A stretch of DNA of 44,219 bases from RGIG9115 sp045648165 (GTDB taxonomy: Bacteria > Bacillota > Clostridia > UBA1381), in NCBI GenBank assembly GCA_045648165.1, contig JAZRNL010000038.1, positions 1 to 44,219 on the forward strand, in the 5' to 3' direction. How positions within the stretch are numbered: position 1 is the stretch's first letter; each line of letters begins with the position of its first letter. This document shows, in pieces, positions 25,189 to 34,162 of the stretch. The notes beneath the pieces are model-generated. The model had not been told where the DNA came from. It saw only the letters and a list, made by a program, of their open reading frames with translations, and did not search any database. Both the position numbers and the translations under genes were made by a program.

Positions 25189-26514
25189 CTAAATTTTTTC
25201 AGTCACAACTCTGCAAGTGCCCCCGCCATCACAAAAACGTCTGTCATCTCTTATATCAAGTACCGACGCAATCTCACCATTAATAACAACCAATGGTATC
25301 CGGCTGCGAAGAGAACGGGAAATTTTCAAATCCGAGAAAAAGCTTTTAAGCTTTTTACTGCCCGTCATACCCACCGGACAAAAAACATCTCCAGGACGAC
25401 GGTTTCTGACGTACACAGCATCATTTTTGTTAATTAACAACTTACCACCCTGAGGTAAAAGTGTAAGCCTCAATCCAAGTTCCTCAACTTCTACGGGGAT
25501 ATTAAATTGGAGCTTATATTCAAAGTACGGGGTTTCATCCCCATCCGAAATGCACAAAAACCCGTAATCAGTACAAACTTCTGTGCCGTTTGACAAATTC
25601 AGCCGTTTTCCGGTAAGACCTCTATGGCAAATATCGAGGCACGCCTCAATATCAATAGCGGTTATGTTCGAAGAACTACCTTTAACGGACGAAAGATATA
25701 TATACATTATGCGCCTCTGTATAGCTTTGTGGCGCATTATAAGCTTCGAAATATCAATGCGTCCGTCACATACACATTGTGCATATTCTTTCTCCGATAC
25801 CTCTTGTAAATAAGCATCTTCATCAGTAAATATATTGCTCTGCCTTAAAAATACATCTTCAACAGATGGATTAAACTCCTTTAGTGCAGGCAAAAGAATA
25901 TGTCTTATCCTATTTCTTGTATAATTAACATCAGAATTGGTTTCATCAGTGCAAAAACTGATACCATTATCCTCAAGATACCTGGTTATTTCGGATTTTC
26001 TTATATCCAAAAGAGGACGGATTATATTTCTGTTTTTATACTCAATACCGGCAAAACCTCTTAAACTGCAACCCCGAAGGATATTCATAACAACAGTTTC
26101 GATTTTGTCGTCCATATGGTGCGCTGTTGCAAGGATATTGTAATTATTCTCTTTCATTATATGAGAAAAGAATTCATATCTTACCTTTCGACCTGCAGCT
26201 TCAACCGAAAGTTTCTCGTTTTTAGCAACAGATGGTACATCAAAGCTCTTGCAAAAGAACTCAATGCCTAATTCTTGGCAAAGGTTTTTTGAAAACACCA
26301 TATCTTGAACAGAGCTTTCTCCCCTGATACCATGCTCTATATGGCAAGCTCCTATTTCAAATCCAAAGTTTTCTTTGATATAATGCAGGGCGTATAATAA
26401 GAAAACGGAATCTGCTCCGCCGGATAATGCAACAAGGACGCGATCACCCTTGTTTATCAGACCGTTATTCTTTATTGTCTTTATTATTTTTTGAATTATT
26501 CTTATCTTTTTCAT
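25189..26514 (-). CDS. tilS: tRNA(Ile)-lysidine synthase
   Basis: TilS converts C34 of tRNA-Ile(CAU) to lysidine so that it reads AUA. The 441-residue protein has the PP-loop ALSGGADSVFLLYAL (about 26-40), HIEHGIRGESS, ATAHHMDDKIETVVMNILRGC, RNRIRHILLP, and the C-terminal domain with RPGDVFCPVGMTGSKKLKSFF. The ATG at 26514 (after GGAGCAAG) lies inside the 3' end of dnaB, giving a 50-nt overlap. An upstream start would extend further into dnaB without a better SD. It is coupled tightly to dnaB and ftsH. Confidence 0.94.
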   Translation of the reverse strand: MKKIRIIQKIIKTIKNNGLINKGDRVLVALSGGADSVFLLYALHYIKENFGFEIGACHIEHGIRGESSVQDMVFSKNLCQELGIEFFCKSFDVPSVAKNEKLSVEAAGRKVRYEFFSHIMKENNYNILATAHHMDDKIETVVMNILRGCSLRGFAGIEYKNRNIIRPLLDIRKSEITRYLEDNGISFCTDETNSDVNYTRNRIRHILLPALKEFNPSVEDVFLRQSNIFTDEDAYLQEVSEKEYAQCVCDGRIDISKLIMRHKAIQRRIMYIYLSSVKGSSSNITAIDIEACLDICHRGLTGKRLNLSNGTEVCTDYGFLCISDGDETPYFEYKLQFNIPVEVEELGLRLTLLPQGGKLLINKNDAVYVRNRRPGDVFCPVGMTGSKKLKSFFSDLKISRSLRSRIPLVVINGEIASVLDIRDDRRFCDGGGTCRVVTEKI

Positions 26515-27847
26515 CTTGCTCCACAGTAACAAACTTTGTATAACTGCCCTGCCAACCAAGCTTAAACATACCTGTTTCACCGCTTCTGTGCTTTGCAATT
26601 ATACACTCAGCAAGGCCCTTGTCTGCACTCTCTTTGTTGTAATATTCATCTCTGTAGAGGAACATTACTATATCTGCATCCTGCTCAATTGCTCCAGATT
26701 CACGAAGGTCTGAGAGCATAGGACGCTTATCACTTCGGCTTTCTACATTACGCGAAAGTTGTGAAAGAGCAATAACCGGAACATTCAGCTCCTTGGCAAG
26801 TATCTTAAGGGAACGTGAAATTTCAGAAATCTCTTGTTGTCTGCTTTCGGTTCTTCTTGAAGATTGCATAAGCTGAAGATAGTCGATTACCACAAGTTGA
26901 AGATTTTTTGTTTGCTTAAGCCGTCTGCACTTTGCTCTTATTTCTGACACAGAAATGGTCGGAGTATCGTCTATATACATAGGCGCTTGATAGAACTTGT
27001 TCATAACCCTGCCTATCCTGATCCAGTCTTCGGAAGAAATATCACCTGACTTAATCTTGTTCGATTCAACAAGCGCCTGAGAACACATAATTCGGTTAAC
27101 CACCTGTGTTTTCGGCATTTCAAGGTTAAATAGCGCTACCGTTCCCATATCCTTAAATGAAACGTGCTCTGCAATATTAACAGCAAAACTTGACTTACCC
27201 ATACCGGGACGTCCGGCAATAAGAATTAGTTCTCCTCCGTGCAAGCCGCCTGTTCTTATATTAAGGTCACGAAAACCAGTATCAAGACCATGAACTTTAC
27301 CGGCATTTTTGGAATTTTCTACCATCAACTCGTAGGATTCCATTACAACCTCGCTGACAGGTACAATATCATTCTTCTCCTTTGAAGCAGAAACATCAAG
27401 AATCATCTGCTCAGAAAGATTAAGAATTCTATCTACCTCATCACTATCGTCGTATGCCATTTTACAAATACCCGTTCCGGCTTTTATAAGCTGACGGAGT
27501 AATGCTTTTTGTTTGATTATTTCGGCATAATATCCTACATTTTCTGTAGTTGAAACGGAGGATGCCAGATTTGCAAGGTAAATACTTCCACCTATTCCGT
27601 CCAATTTGTCATACTTCGACAAAATTTCCGCAACGGAAACAAAATCAATAGGTTTATTATCGTTAAAAAGTTCAATTGCCGCAGCATAAATTTCACGGGC
27701 AGGTGCAAGGAAAAAATCACCAGGAGATATAATTTCTACAGCATCAGAAATACACTCACCGTCGGATAGAATACATCCTGCCACTCCCTCCTCAGCTTCA
27801 CGGCTGAACGGAAGCTCACGGTCAATAATTATTTCATTTTTATCCAA
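26465..27847 (-). CDS. dnaB: Replicative DNA helicase DnaB
   Basis: This hexameric helicase unwinds the replication fork (called DnaC in Bacillus). The 460-residue protein has the N-terminal DnaG-interaction domain beginning PFSREAEEGVAGCILSD, a linker, and the RecA-like motor with Walker A AGRPGMGKSSFA (about 206-217), IDYLQLMQSS, and the terminal SRHxxE-type segment ALSQLSRNVESRSDKRPMLSDLRESG. The start is TTG at 27847, 9 nt behind AGGAGG. The gene order rplI-dnaB with gdpP upstream is a well-conserved Firmicute block. The acidic, Asn/Lys-rich C-terminus overlaps tilS. Confidence 0.97.
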   Translation of the reverse strand: MDKNEIIIDRELPFSREAEEGVAGCILSDGECISDAVEIISPGDFFLAPAREIYAAAIELFNDNKPIDFVSVAEILSKYDKLDGIGGSIYLANLASSVSTTENVGYYAEIIKQKALLRQLIKAGTGICKMAYDDSDEVDRILNLSEQMILDVSASKEKNDIVPVSEVVMESYELMVENSKNAGKVHGLDTGFRDLNIRTGGLHGGELILIAGRPGMGKSSFAVNIAEHVSFKDMGTVALFNLEMPKTQVVNRIMCSQALVESNKIKSGDISSEDWIRIGRVMNKFYQAPMYIDDTPTISVSEIRAKCRRLKQTKNLQLVVIDYLQLMQSSRRTESRQQEISEISRSLKILAKELNVPVIALSQLSRNVESRSDKRPMLSDLRESGAIEQDADIVMFLYRDEYYNKESADKGLAECIIAKHRSGETGMFKLGWQGSYTKFVTVEQDEKDKNNSKNNKDNKE

Positions 27848-27889
27848 AGACTTCCGCCTCCTTTGTATATTTCAATAAAGCGAAGAAGG

Positions 27890-27910
27890 AATAAGGGAGT
27901 ATTCCCTATT
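27890..27910 (-). promoter_or_regulatory. Small hairpin between rplI and dnaB
   Basis: AATAGGGA and TCCC-TTATT pair around an ATAC loop with one bulge on the minus strand. The trailing sequence is pyrimidine-rich (CCTTCTTCGC) but has no true U-tract, so it is at best a weak attenuator or processing site in the rplI-dnaB junction. Confidence 0.35.
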
Positions 27911-27926
27911 ACTTGCAACACAATTT

Positions 27927-28373
27927 TTAAAGCGCAGTAACATTAACACAAAGTTTTCCTGTAATACCTGCGTGTATTTTAATCTCAACATTAGTAGTTC
28001 CCAAAGTTTTTATCCCATCAGGAAGCACAAATTTCTTTTTATCAATTTTAATATGGTGCTGACTTGTAAGAGCCTCAGCCACATCTTTCGAGGTTATTGA
28101 GCCGAAAAGCTTGCCGTTTTCGCCGGCTTTGGCTTTAAGTTCAACTTTGATTTCTTTAAGTTTTTCAGAAAGTGCCTGTGCTTCTTCTATTTCTTTCTGG
28201 CGTCTGAATTCAGCACTGGCAGCCTGCCCTTCCATTACATTTATATTAGAATTGGTTGCTTCTTTTGCAAGACCTCTGGGCAGAAGATAGTTTCTTCCAT
28301 ATCCGTCGGATACTTCAACCATCTGACCTTTCTTTCCTTTTCCCTTTACGTCCTGTGTTAATATAACTTTCAT
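27927..28373 (-). CDS. rplI: 50S ribosomal protein L9
   Basis: The 148-residue bL9 has the family signature GQMVEVSDGYGRNYLLPRGLA (here residues 17-37; N-terminal rRNA-binding domain), a long central helix (about 45-75) and a C-terminal domain with KLFGSITSKDVAEAL. The protein binds 23S rRNA at the base of the L1 stalk. Its ATG shares one nucleotide with the gdpP stop (TAATG), so translation is coupled to gdpP. The GdpP-L9-DnaB order is common in Firmicutes. Confidence 0.98.
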   Translation of the reverse strand: MKVILTQDVKGKGKKGQMVEVSDGYGRNYLLPRGLAKEATNSNINVMEGQAASAEFRRQKEIEEAQALSEKLKEIKVELKAKAGENGKLFGSITSKDVAEALTSQHHIKIDKKKFVLPDGIKTLGTTNVEIKIHAGITGKLCVNVTAL

Positions 28374-30391
28374 TATTTATTAGCCCTTTCTTCATTTGAT
28401 GATAGATACGAAGTAATAGCCTCTATTAGCATAAAGTGTACTTCTTCAAATGTTTTGTCACTGATTTGTGCACCTGCAACGGTACTATGTCCGCCACCGC
28501 CAAGTTTTTCAAGAATTTCCTGTACGTTTATATCACCGAGAGACCTGCCGCTTATGCATATGCACTCATCACCGGGATATATAACAAAGGAAGCCGAGAT
28601 ATCATCTATATTCATCATATCGTCCGCCGCCTGAGAAGCAATAACCCTTATATTGTCGTATTGCTTACGACAGATAGAAATTCCGAATTTAAAATGTACA
28701 CGTTCCATAGCTTCAACAATGGATGCTCTTTCATCATATTCATCTTTACCCACAGTAAACATCTGCTTTGCAGAAACAGTATCAAGTCCGTGACGACGAA
28801 GATATGATGCAGCTTCAAATGTTCTCACACCGGTTTTAACTATAAAGTTCTTAGTATCCATAAGAATACCCATATAAAGGCTCTGGATTTCAAGATGATT
28901 AAGAACATCGCCAACACCCATATACTGCAAAAGCTCTGTTACCATTTCACAGGTTGACGATGCAAAAGGCTCATGGTGAGAGAGAGATACTGAACCTATA
29001 AAATCTGTAGAACGTCTGTGGTGGTCGATAAGAACCACTTTATCCGTCTTGCCTATAAGCTCCAATGACGGGACAAGACCCGGACGATGTGTATCGACTA
29101 CAATTACAAGACATCTTTCGTCTGCAATTTCAAGAGCACGCTCAACATCTATAAGCATCCCCGAGTATTCGCTTTCTCTCTGTACACGGCTATAAAGCTT
29201 ATCAACCGCCGCCATATTTTCACAAACTATATATGGTTTTTTGTCAAGTGCACGAACCGCTCTTTGGAGACCCATAGCAGCTCCAAAACTATCAAAATCG
29301 GCATTGTTATGACCCATAATAATAACGCTATCAACACTCTTTATAAAGTTTTTAATAGCCATAGCTCCGGCTCTTGCTTTAGCCTTTGTACTCTTATCGT
29401 ACTCCTTCATCTTGCTTGCATAAAATCTGTACTGCGAGGGTTCCTTTACGGCAACCATATCGCCGCCGCGTCCGATTGCAAGGTCAAGGGCCGATCTTGC
29501 ACCGCCTTCATTTTCAGGTATCGTACCGCCTGTACCTATTCCAACCGTTATGCTGAAAGGAACTTTCATATCCTCACTAAGCTGACGAACGTTTGTAAGA
29601 AGATCAAACTTTTTATCAATGTAGCTATCCAGATACTTATGCTCAAACAAAGCAAAATACTTATCTCTGTCGATTTTTTTTAAGATTCCGCCCGATTCGC
29701 GAACCCATGCATTAATAAACTGATTTGTTTTATAAAGTAAATCCTGACCTTCCGAATCTTCTGTTTTTTGCAGAACGTAATCATAATTATCAATACTTAT
29801 AAGCGCAACATCGTAACGCTCTTCAAAGTATTTGCGCTTAATTTCGCTTTCTTTAGTACGATCGATGAAATACATATACACCGTGTATTTATCCGTATCA
29901 TCATCGTCTCTCATTGCAGCTTCGGTTATCTGACCCAAAACACGGTATTGCTTTCCGTTATGCGACACTGTTCTGTCGATTTTACCTGATTTGATAACAT
30001 TCGTCCACTTAATAGACGGAATAACTTTTTCGAGCTTATGACCATATAAATCATTAATACCCACAAGCTCCGTCATCTTATCATTATACCAAAGTATATC
30101 ACCGGCAATGTGCAGTATACAAATAGGTAACGGAAAAAATCTTAGTACATTTCCTGAAGAGACTTTGTCGCCCTCAGAAATGATTCTCATATATTCATTC
30201 TCCGAATTACCACGGCGAACAAATACAACCAGAGAACTGACAAAAATCAGAACCCCCAAAAGTATAGTTACAATCTGATAATTCTCACTCTTTATCAGGA
30301 GCCCAAGCAATCCCGCAATAACGAGAACTGCTCCTCCTGATGTGGAGAGTGCAAGAAGAATACGGATTGTTCTTCCAAAATTCTTTTTCAT
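28373..30391 (-). CDS. gdpP: Cyclic-di-AMP phosphodiesterase GdpP (DHH/DHHA1)
   Basis: The 672-residue membrane protein hydrolyses c-di-AMP, the messenger that controls K+ and osmolyte balance and wall stress in Firmicutes. It has two membrane helices (about 12-32 and 38-58), a PAS-like domain (about 85-165), a degenerate GGDEF domain (about 190-300; GGDMVAVK where an active site would be) and DHH/DHHA1 domains. Catalytic motifs: GHNNADFDSFGAA (about 358-370), VVDTHRPG, LIDHHRRS and GGGGHSTVAGAQI near 645. SD AGGAGGAGC precedes the ATG. Its 1-nt overlap with rplI indicates coupling. Confidence 0.95.
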   Translation of the reverse strand: MKKNFGRTIRILLALSTSGGAVLVIAGLLGLLIKSENYQIVTILLGVLIFVSSLVVFVRRGNSENEYMRIISEGDKVSSGNVLRFFPLPICILHIAGDILWYNDKMTELVGINDLYGHKLEKVIPSIKWTNVIKSGKIDRTVSHNGKQYRVLGQITEAAMRDDDDTDKYTVYMYFIDRTKESEIKRKYFEERYDVALISIDNYDYVLQKTEDSEGQDLLYKTNQFINAWVRESGGILKKIDRDKYFALFEHKYLDSYIDKKFDLLTNVRQLSEDMKVPFSITVGIGTGGTIPENEGGARSALDLAIGRGGDMVAVKEPSQYRFYASKMKEYDKSTKAKARAGAMAIKNFIKSVDSVIIMGHNNADFDSFGAAMGLQRAVRALDKKPYIVCENMAAVDKLYSRVQRESEYSGMLIDVERALEIADERCLVIVVDTHRPGLVPSLELIGKTDKVVLIDHHRRSTDFIGSVSLSHHEPFASSTCEMVTELLQYMGVGDVLNHLEIQSLYMGILMDTKNFIVKTGVRTFEAASYLRRHGLDTVSAKQMFTVGKDEYDERASIVEAMERVHFKFGISICRKQYDNIRVIASQAADDMMNIDDISASFVIYPGDECICISGRSLGDINVQEILEKLGGGGHSTVAGAQISDKTFEEVHFMLIEAITSYLSSNEERANK

Positions 30392-30439
30392 AGCTCCTCC
30401 TATTAAGGTCAGAAAAGCATTTTATCTTTCTGCTTTGTA

Positions 30440-30763
30440 TCAACGCCTGATTCGTGGGTTGATGTGGCTTCTCAAATCCGTCATATCGCCAAATGCTTCT
30501 TCCAGCTCATGACCGGATTCTGCGGCGATTGACGTAAGCTCTGTAATCTTACTGTCAATCACATCAAAGCCAAGTCCCATTCTCCGCGCAAGAATATAAT
30601 CCATAGCAACGATCGTAGCAATGCTGCCTGATATATTATCATACAAATTTGTATCTTCAAAATCAGCAAGCTGAACATAAAGCTTTGCAACCTCGTTGAG
30701 AATTTCGCTTTTTATGCTCTCGATTGCTCTTATATTGGTAGTGAGGTTTAACGTCTGTTCCAT
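30440..30763 (-). CDS. MazG-like protein
   Basis: The 107-residue helical protein begins LNLTTNIRAIESIKSEILNEVAKLY, has acidic residues in the next helix, and then VAMDYILARRMGLGFDVIDSKI. This is the layout of the Firmicute MazG-like family related to all-alpha NTP pyrophosphatases. The catalytic ExxE/ExxD acidic sets of true MazG enzymes are only partly evident, so hydrolysis of nucleotides is uncertain. AAGGAGATGG precedes the ATG, and a promoter lies 50 nt upstream. It is the first gene of the gdpP-rplI-dnaB operon. Confidence 0.8.
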   Translation of the reverse strand: MEQTLNLTTNIRAIESIKSEILNEVAKLYVQLADFEDTNLYDNISGSIATIVAMDYILARRMGLGFDVIDSKITELTSIAAESGHELEEAFGDMTDLRSHINPRIRR

Positions 30764-30818
30764 ATAGCCATCTCCTTATAATCGAAACGGCGGTGCAAGG
30801 ACATAAGTCAACACTTTA

Positions 30819-30847
30819 AGTCTACCATATATTTGAATTAAAGTCAA
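30819..30847 (-). promoter_or_regulatory. Promoter of the MazG-like-gdpP-rplI-dnaB operon
   Basis: Minus-strand -35 TTGACT (30842-30847) and -10 TAGACT (30819-30824) are 17 bp apart; the -10 is a weaker match (4/6). A further TTGACT follows downstream (minus direction) without an evident -10. The 143-bp gap from the SNF2 stop contains no clear U-tract terminator. Confidence 0.6.
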
Positions 30848-30906
30848 GCAAAAATAACAATATTATTACAATTTTAACCCGAAATACAAAGGTGTCCGCC
30901 TGCGTT

Positions 30907-33900
30907 CTACTCAAATAGCGACATTATCTCATCACTCGACAAATTACCAAGACTTCCGTTATTAACATTTATAACATCACTTGCAAGAGCTCGTTTCTTC
31001 TCCTGAAGATCTATTATCCTTGCCTCTACGGAGTTTGCCGCAGCAAGACGTATCACGTGCACATTCTTTGTTTGCCCTATACGATATGCCCTGTCAGATG
31101 CCTGATCTGTAACTGCAGGATTCCACCAAGGATCGTAGTGAATGACAGTATCGGCACCTGTGAGATTAAGACCGGTCCCACCTGCTTTAAGGGAAATGAG
31201 AAAAATTTCATTCTCACCATTGTTGAAACGGTTACAAAGCTCAACACGTTGCTCTGGGTTGGTGGAACCATCAATATAGAAATACTTTAAATTCTTCTCT
31301 TCAAGTCCTCTTCCAATTATACTGAGCATACTTGTAAATTGGGAAAATACAAGAATTCTGTGCCCGGACGAAAGGGCTGTATCAATTATCCCAAACAAAA
31401 GATCAAGTTTACCACTTCCGGCTTTGTAGCCACCGTCAAACAAAGACGGGTGACAACTGATTTGTCTGAGGCGAAGAAGAAGAGTTAAAATTTCCATATT
31501 CCCCCGTCCGTTTTCAGCAATGGATGCAAGGGCTTTATTTTTTGCAATTTCTCTGTAGGATGCATAAAGCCTTACTTGCTCTTCAGTCATTTTTGCATAC
31601 ATAATCTCCTCAATCTTTTCAGGAAGTTCCGACAGAACTTCGCGTTTCATACGCCTTAAGATAAAGGGTTTAATTCTTTTTTTAAGAAGTTCAATCGAAT
31701 CCTTATCTCCGGATCCTGCAGGTAATTCATAAAGCTCACGAAACTCCGAATAGTTACCAAGATATCCCGGAAGCAAAAAATCAAAAATTGACCATAGTTC
31801 TCGCATAGAATTTTCAATAGGTGTACCGGTAAGAGCAAACCTTCTTTTTGCATTAATTTTTTTAACTGAAGATGCATTCATAGTCTGGGGATTTTTTATC
31901 GCCTGCGCTTCGTCAAGTATACAAAAAGAAAACTCAATATCTTTATAAAGCTCAATATCACGTCTTAAAATAGGGTAGGAAACGATTATATAATCATATT
32001 TAAAAAGCTCTTTGAACTTTTCTTCCCTTTCCTCCACACTGCCGTCGTAAATCATAACCCTGGAGCCGGGGATAAACTTTTCAAATTCATTACGCCAATT
32101 ATATGTGAGAGCTGATGGTGTAACAATCAAAACCGGATTACTCCGCTCTTCACTTTCAAGAAATGCAAGCATCTGCACTGTCTTGCCAAGACCCATATCA
32201 TCTGCCAGTATTCCGCCAAAACCAAGGGAGGAAATCTGTTTGAGCCAATCAGCTCCAACAATCTGATAGGGACGGAGCTTCTCTGCAAGTTCAGGGAAAA
32301 TAGATGCCTTTGTCTCCTGAATGGATTTCACATATTCTGTAAGTTCACGGGAGCAAGTTATATTTCCCCCGCCGGCCTCCTCAGCAACCGCATAAAGATA
32401 AAGCAAATTATATTCTGGAATATTTCTTTTTGAAAAACTGATATTTTTATCAAAGAACAATTTATCAAAAACAGACATCTTACCTGAAATTGCTTCAATA
32501 TCATAGAAATCACCGTTTTTAGACCTGTAAAACTTTTGTTTCAATTTAACTGCAAGAAGAATTTCACGGATTTCACTTTCTGTAAGTACAGAATCAGGCG
32601 TTGCTTCAAGAAGATTTTCAGAAATTTTATATTCAATATGCGCGGATACCGGTGCATCTTTTTTTATAATTATTTCATTATACAAATCTGACTTAATAAC
32701 TGTACAGATTTCAGCCAAAACAATTGATTTGTACGTTATGAAATCGTAAATTGTATCATTATCATCGGTATTGTAATACCCATCAGAATACACAAACCCT
32801 TCAAAGCAGTTCATAACCCTCTGTTCGCACTCTGCATCCCTTACAACTATATATCCCTTGTGACTTAACTGTTCCGGGAGAAAAAATGATATTTCGCCGT
32901 ACCTTACCTTTACTTTACAACGTATACTTTTTCCATCGGAGTCAACATAGACTGTAAATTCAGGTTTATCTTTTATAACATATTCGTCAAGACCATCACA
33001 TACCACTCCCGGTTCTGTCTCAAGCGACGGGAGAACATATGTTGCATATGCAAGCGCATTATCACCTTTAAATGTTATCTGTGAACGACGGTCAGTTGAT
33101 AATGCCCTGTATACAGGCAGAAATTTTTTCTGCCATAATTTATCAGTGAGAAAAACCGTACCCTCATAAAAAAACACCGAAGCATCAGGTACAAGCGCCA
33201 ATCCATAGTTTGGAACATACATGGTAATTTCACCAAGCATCGCAGAAATATCAATTAATATTTCCGGATTTTCCTCTGCAATAAGCGCTCTTCCAAGGTC
33301 CATTCTGTCAATTAAAATTTTATAATTTACTCCAGGAAGCAACGACATCATACGTTTTGTGCCCTCACCTCCGAGGCGGATAGTGCCTGCAGATGAGGTA
33401 TACATAGCAAGCTTTGAAGGGCGGCTTTCGTAGCTCTGAGCAAGAATAGAAAGAATTTCCTCCTCCAAAGCACCAAAAGTGTGGCTATGAGGATGATAGT
33501 CAATACCTTTTCCGAGCCGCAGAGGTCTTTTATAAACAAAGCACTCAATAAGCTCTTCGGGATTAATTACGGGTTTTCCAAGCAGATAAAGCTTCACTTC
33601 CGAGCCGTTTCCATTTCCTGAAAAGAAAACTTCAAACATAAGTGAAAGCTCATTCTTCACCTCAAGTCCACGACTGAAATCTGAAATAAACAGTTTTGAA
33701 ATCCTGTCATTTTCGTCGTCGGGCACAGTCCACCCCTCAAGCTCACGGCGCCTCTCTTCTGCTGCAGCTACAATATGCTTACAGGCAACACCCATAGTTT
33801 CGTAATATGGGCATGTGCAAAAATAATCGTTTATTTCTCCATCATCAGTCACACTAATGCGAACATTATACAAATCCTCACCGTCCACAACTGCTGTGAA

Positions 33901-34014
33901 ACCGCTTTTCTCACGGTTTTTTATATGAACTCTCCCCTGATTGAAATATTCCATACCACGTTTGAATATTACCGATGAGCAGATTTTTTTGATTGATTGT
34001 TCAGTTAATTTCAT
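30907..34014 (-). CDS. SWIM zinc-finger SNF2-family helicase/ATPase
   Basis: The 1,035-residue protein has a SWIM zinc finger near residues 65-80 (CTCPYYETMGVACKH, CxCx8CxH), a long middle part without recognised motifs, and a C-terminal SNF2 motor. Motor motifs: Walker A ADDMGLGKTVQ (about 627), DEAQ box CILDEAQAIKNP, ALTGTPIENS, LVFSQFTSM, and motif VI ASDRAYRIGQTK. Bacterial relatives resemble HepA/RapA-like remodellers; likely DNA translocation or RNA polymerase/nucleoprotein remodelling. The ATG at 34014 follows AGGAG by 7 nt. It is divergent from recQ. Confidence 0.92.
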   Translation of the reverse strand: MKLTEQSIKKICSSVIFKRGMEYFNQGRVHIKNREKSGFTAVVDGEDLYNVRISVTDDGEINDYFCTCPYYETMGVACKHIVAAAEERRRELEGWTVPDDENDRISKLFISDFSRGLEVKNELSLMFEVFFSGNGNGSEVKLYLLGKPVINPEELIECFVYKRPLRLGKGIDYHPHSHTFGALEEEILSILAQSYESRPSKLAMYTSSAGTIRLGGEGTKRMMSLLPGVNYKILIDRMDLGRALIAEENPEILIDISAMLGEITMYVPNYGLALVPDASVFFYEGTVFLTDKLWQKKFLPVYRALSTDRRSQITFKGDNALAYATYVLPSLETEPGVVCDGLDEYVIKDKPEFTVYVDSDGKSIRCKVKVRYGEISFFLPEQLSHKGYIVVRDAECEQRVMNCFEGFVYSDGYYNTDDNDTIYDFITYKSIVLAEICTVIKSDLYNEIIIKKDAPVSAHIEYKISENLLEATPDSVLTESEIREILLAVKLKQKFYRSKNGDFYDIEAISGKMSVFDKLFFDKNISFSKRNIPEYNLLYLYAVAEEAGGGNITCSRELTEYVKSIQETKASIFPELAEKLRPYQIVGADWLKQISSLGFGGILADDMGLGKTVQMLAFLESEERSNPVLIVTPSALTYNWRNEFEKFIPGSRVMIYDGSVEEREEKFKELFKYDYIIVSYPILRRDIELYKDIEFSFCILDEAQAIKNPQTMNASSVKKINAKRRFALTGTPIENSMRELWSIFDFLLPGYLGNYSEFRELYELPAGSGDKDSIELLKKRIKPFILRRMKREVLSELPEKIEEIMYAKMTEEQVRLYASYREIAKNKALASIAENGRGNMEILTLLLRLRQISCHPSLFDGGYKAGSGKLDLLFGIIDTALSSGHRILVFSQFTSMLSIIGRGLEEKNLKYFYIDGSTNPEQRVELCNRFNNGENEIFLISLKAGGTGLNLTGADTVIHYDPWWNPAVTDQASDRAYRIGQTKNVHVIRLAAANSVEARIIDLQEKKRALASDVINVNNGSLGNLSSDEIMSLFE

Positions 34015-34045
34015 ACAAAATCTCCTATAATTAATGTATCGTATT

Positions 34046-34074
34046 ATTATACCACCAAATCCCGTTAAATTCAA
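34046..34074 (-). promoter_or_regulatory. Promoter of the SNF2-family gene
   Basis: Minus-strand -35 TTGAAT (34069-34074) and -10 TATAAT (34046-34051) have a 17-bp spacer, with predicted initiation near 34039 and a 25-nt leader. Confidence 0.8.
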
Positions 34075-34102
34075 CAATTCAATCAATTTTTGGTGATTAT
34101 AC

Positions 34103-34137
34103 TTGAAATCTTATACTCAATGTTGTATAATACAACA
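34103..34137 (+). promoter_or_regulatory. recQ promoter with palindromic -10 region
   Basis: TTGAAA (34103-34108) and TATAAT (34126-34131) are 17 bp apart. The -10 is the centre of a perfect inverted repeat TGTTGTA-TAA-TACAACA (34121-34137), which could be an operator. It does not match the Firmicute LexA box (CGAAC...GTTCG), so SOS control is not supported. Confidence 0.78.
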
Positions 34138-34162
34138 TATATCAAACAAAGGATTTATCGTG

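Noticed and set aside
34121..34137. LexA (SOS) box at recQ
   Set aside because: The palindrome TGTTGTA-TAA-TACAACA lacks the GAAC/GTTC half-sites of Firmicute LexA boxes.
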